The notes below the pieces were generated by a model, which was given only the letters and a program-made list of their open reading frames with translations, ran no database searches and was not told where the DNA came from. Shown in pieces: positions 63,230-64,000 of a stretch of 64,000 nucleotides of DNA. Both the position numbers and the translations under genes were made by a program. Within the stretch, counting starts at the first letter, position 1. The number at the start of each line of letters is the position of its first letter. This stretch comes from Bradyrhizobium huanghuaihaiense (GTDB taxonomy: Bacteria > Pseudomonadota > Alphaproteobacteria > Rhizobiales > Xanthobacteraceae), in the NCBI RefSeq assembly GCF_007830635.1, contig NZ_VLLA01000023.1, positions 82,902 through 146,901 of the forward strand. Reading direction: 5' to 3'.

Positions 63230-63811
63230 CTACCGGAACACATGCAGCGCCACGTATTGCAACAGCATGATCGCCTTGGCGTCGATGATGCGGCCGTCGG
63301 CTATCATCGCCAGCGCCTCGTCGATGGACAGCTCGAGCACCTCGATGTCCTCGCCCTCGTGTTCCAGGCCGCCGCCGTCGCTGACCCGCATCTCCGGCTC
63401 GTACTCGGCGACGAAGAAATGCAGCTTCTCGGTCACGGCGCCGGGGCTCATGAAGGCCTCGAACACCTTGTGGACGTGGTGCAGGCGATAGCCGGTTTCC
63501 TCCTCGGCCTCGGCGCGGATGCGCTCTTCGGGCGAGGCATTGTCCAGCACGCCGGCCGCGGCCTCGATCAGGAGGTCGTCGTAACCGCGGATGAAGGCCG
63601 GCAGGCGGAACTGGCGCACCAGGATCACAGTGCGCCGGGCAAGGTTGTAGGGCAGCACGGCGGCGGCGTTGTCGCGCTCATAGGTCTCGCGGTGCTGCGT
63701 CTGCCACGCGCCATCGGCGCGGCGGTACTCGAACGTCGTGGTCTTCAGCGGCGTCCAGTTGTCCGAGAGCACGCGGACGTCCTTGATGCGGACGCGGTCG
63801 GAAATGGTCAT
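63230..63811 (-). CDS. nudK: GDP-mannose pyrophosphatase
   Basis: A 193-aa Nudix enzyme. RIKDVRVLSDNWTPLKTTTF and RETYERDNAAAVLPYNLARR at the start match NudK. The box is AAAGVLDNASPEERIRAEAE followed by EETGYRL (about residues 85-111). AFMSPGAVTEKLHFFVAEYE and EHEGEDIEVLELSIDEALAM are NudK-specific. NudK hydrolyses GDP-mannose to mannose 1-P and GMP. Length is normal. It begins 10 bp after the stop of the truncated acetyltransferase on the same strand. Confidence 0.93.
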   Translation of the reverse strand: MTISDRVRIKDVRVLSDNWTPLKTTTFEYRRADGAWQTQHRETYERDNAAAVLPYNLARRTVILVRQFRLPAFIRGYDDLLIEAAAGVLDNASPEERIRAEAEEETGYRLHHVHKVFEAFMSPGAVTEKLHFFVAEYEPEMRVSDGGGLEHEGEDIEVLELSIDEALAMIADGRIIDAKAIMLLQYVALHVFR

Positions 63812-63821
63812 TGGCCCGATC

Positions 63822-63913
63822 TCAGTTGCTTGGCGTGGTCGCGCGGCCGTCGAGCCACTTCTGGAACATCACGGAGGTGGACAGCTCGAAGCCGAGCGAG
63901 CCATAGAAAGAGC
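63822..63913 (-). pseudogene. Truncated GNAT-type acetyltransferase (3' fragment)
   Basis: Reading the minus strand, the last 30 codons give SSFYGSLGFELSTSVMFQKW and LDGRATTPSN before TGA (63822-63824). The Ser-Ser-Phe-Tyr-x-x-Leu-Gly-Phe-Glu pattern is the C-terminal helix and strand of GNAT N-acetyltransferases. Upstream of 63913 the sequence turns into what looks like the end of an insertion sequence, so the gene is probably interrupted. The 5' part is not in the window; if it does not continue beyond the element, the gene is dead. Confidence 0.65.
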
Positions 63914-64000
63914 TGGCCCCGCAAATTCGGACAGTAGCTTGAGTGGATTTTCTGCCTGACAGCGGCGAGGATTCTTGCTGCGAATCAGGAGCGAAGATGA
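63914..64000 (+). mobile_element. Left end of a probable IS3-family insertion sequence (partial)
   Basis: From about 63914 the sequence tggccccgcaaattcggaca has the TG...CCCC...GGACA pattern of IS3-family terminal repeats. It runs into a non-coding leader and then AGGAG (63987-63991) and an ATG at 63997, positioned as the first reading frame (orfA) of a transposase would be. Only 87 bp are visible, so family and boundaries are inferred. Confidence 0.5.

Overview
The window is a high-GC chromosomal stretch that looks like Bradyrhizobium or a very close relative. This rests on the gene complement, the dense coding with 100-300 bp spacers, and several families of palindromic intergenic repeats typical of that genus. 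Most of it is conserved housekeeping and metabolism. There are no tRNA or rRNA genes, no CRISPR array and no prophage. The only mobile DNA visible is the probable edge of an insertion sequence at the extreme right end, where it cuts off an acetyltransferase gene.

Layout. 0-4 kb: tail of an RMD1/DUF155 protein, then a phosphoketolase-acetate kinase pair (xfp-ackA, minus strand). 4-9.3 kb: a radical SAM gene behind a LexA-type box, a VOC protein, ribonuclease HII, a polytopic membrane protein and a family 4 type uracil-DNA glycosylase. 9.5-14.3 kb: ETF-ubiquinone oxidoreductase, a secreted TPR protein and ispE. 14.4-17.7 kb: a tight minus-strand operon of HxlR regulator, ketoacyl-ACP synthase, LysE-type exporter and alpha/beta hydrolase, with a near-perfect palindrome in front. 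18-25 kb: polyprenyl diphosphate synthase, DUF2007 protein, TrmN6-like methyltransferase, a 32-aa small protein, S49 peptidase and glyQS. 25-31 kb: two small envelope proteins, pyruvate phosphate dikinase with a basic tail, and a SleB-type cell wall hydrolase. 31-35 kb: nadA-nadB-nadC. 35-38.5 kb: MFS transporter, AcuI-like reductase and two small proteins. 38.7-46.6 kb: four methyl-accepting chemotaxis proteins in tandem. 46.6-53.4 kb: DUF2339 membrane protein, the NAD regulator NadQ, a phosphatase, and a ygfZ-tag-HD operon with 4-nt overlaps. 53.4-58 kb: a dihydroorotase-like enzyme, a rhodanese, and an ECF sigma / DUF4142 / cupredoxin cluster. 58-64 kb: small conserved proteins, two Nudix hydrolases, SRAP peptidase, a family III CoA-transferase next to a GrdB-like protein, and the truncated acetyltransferase.

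Main leads. (1) Two copies of an 11-bp palindrome in opposite orientation flank the nadA promoter region, while a COG4111/NadQ-type regulator with a degenerate Nudix box lies about 15 kb away. (2) A GTTC-N7-GTTC box overlaps a promoter that would start transcription on the AUG of the radical SAM gene, predicting an SOS-controlled leaderless mRNA. (3) The HxlR-ketosynthase-exporter-hydrolase operon looks like an uncharacterised self-regulated synthesis/export module. (4) The dihydroorotase has Gln in place of the first metal-binding His. (5) An ECF sigma factor without a nearby anti-sigma factor precedes a periplasmic DUF4142 protein and a cupredoxin. All gene names come from reading motifs by eye; no database search was possible.
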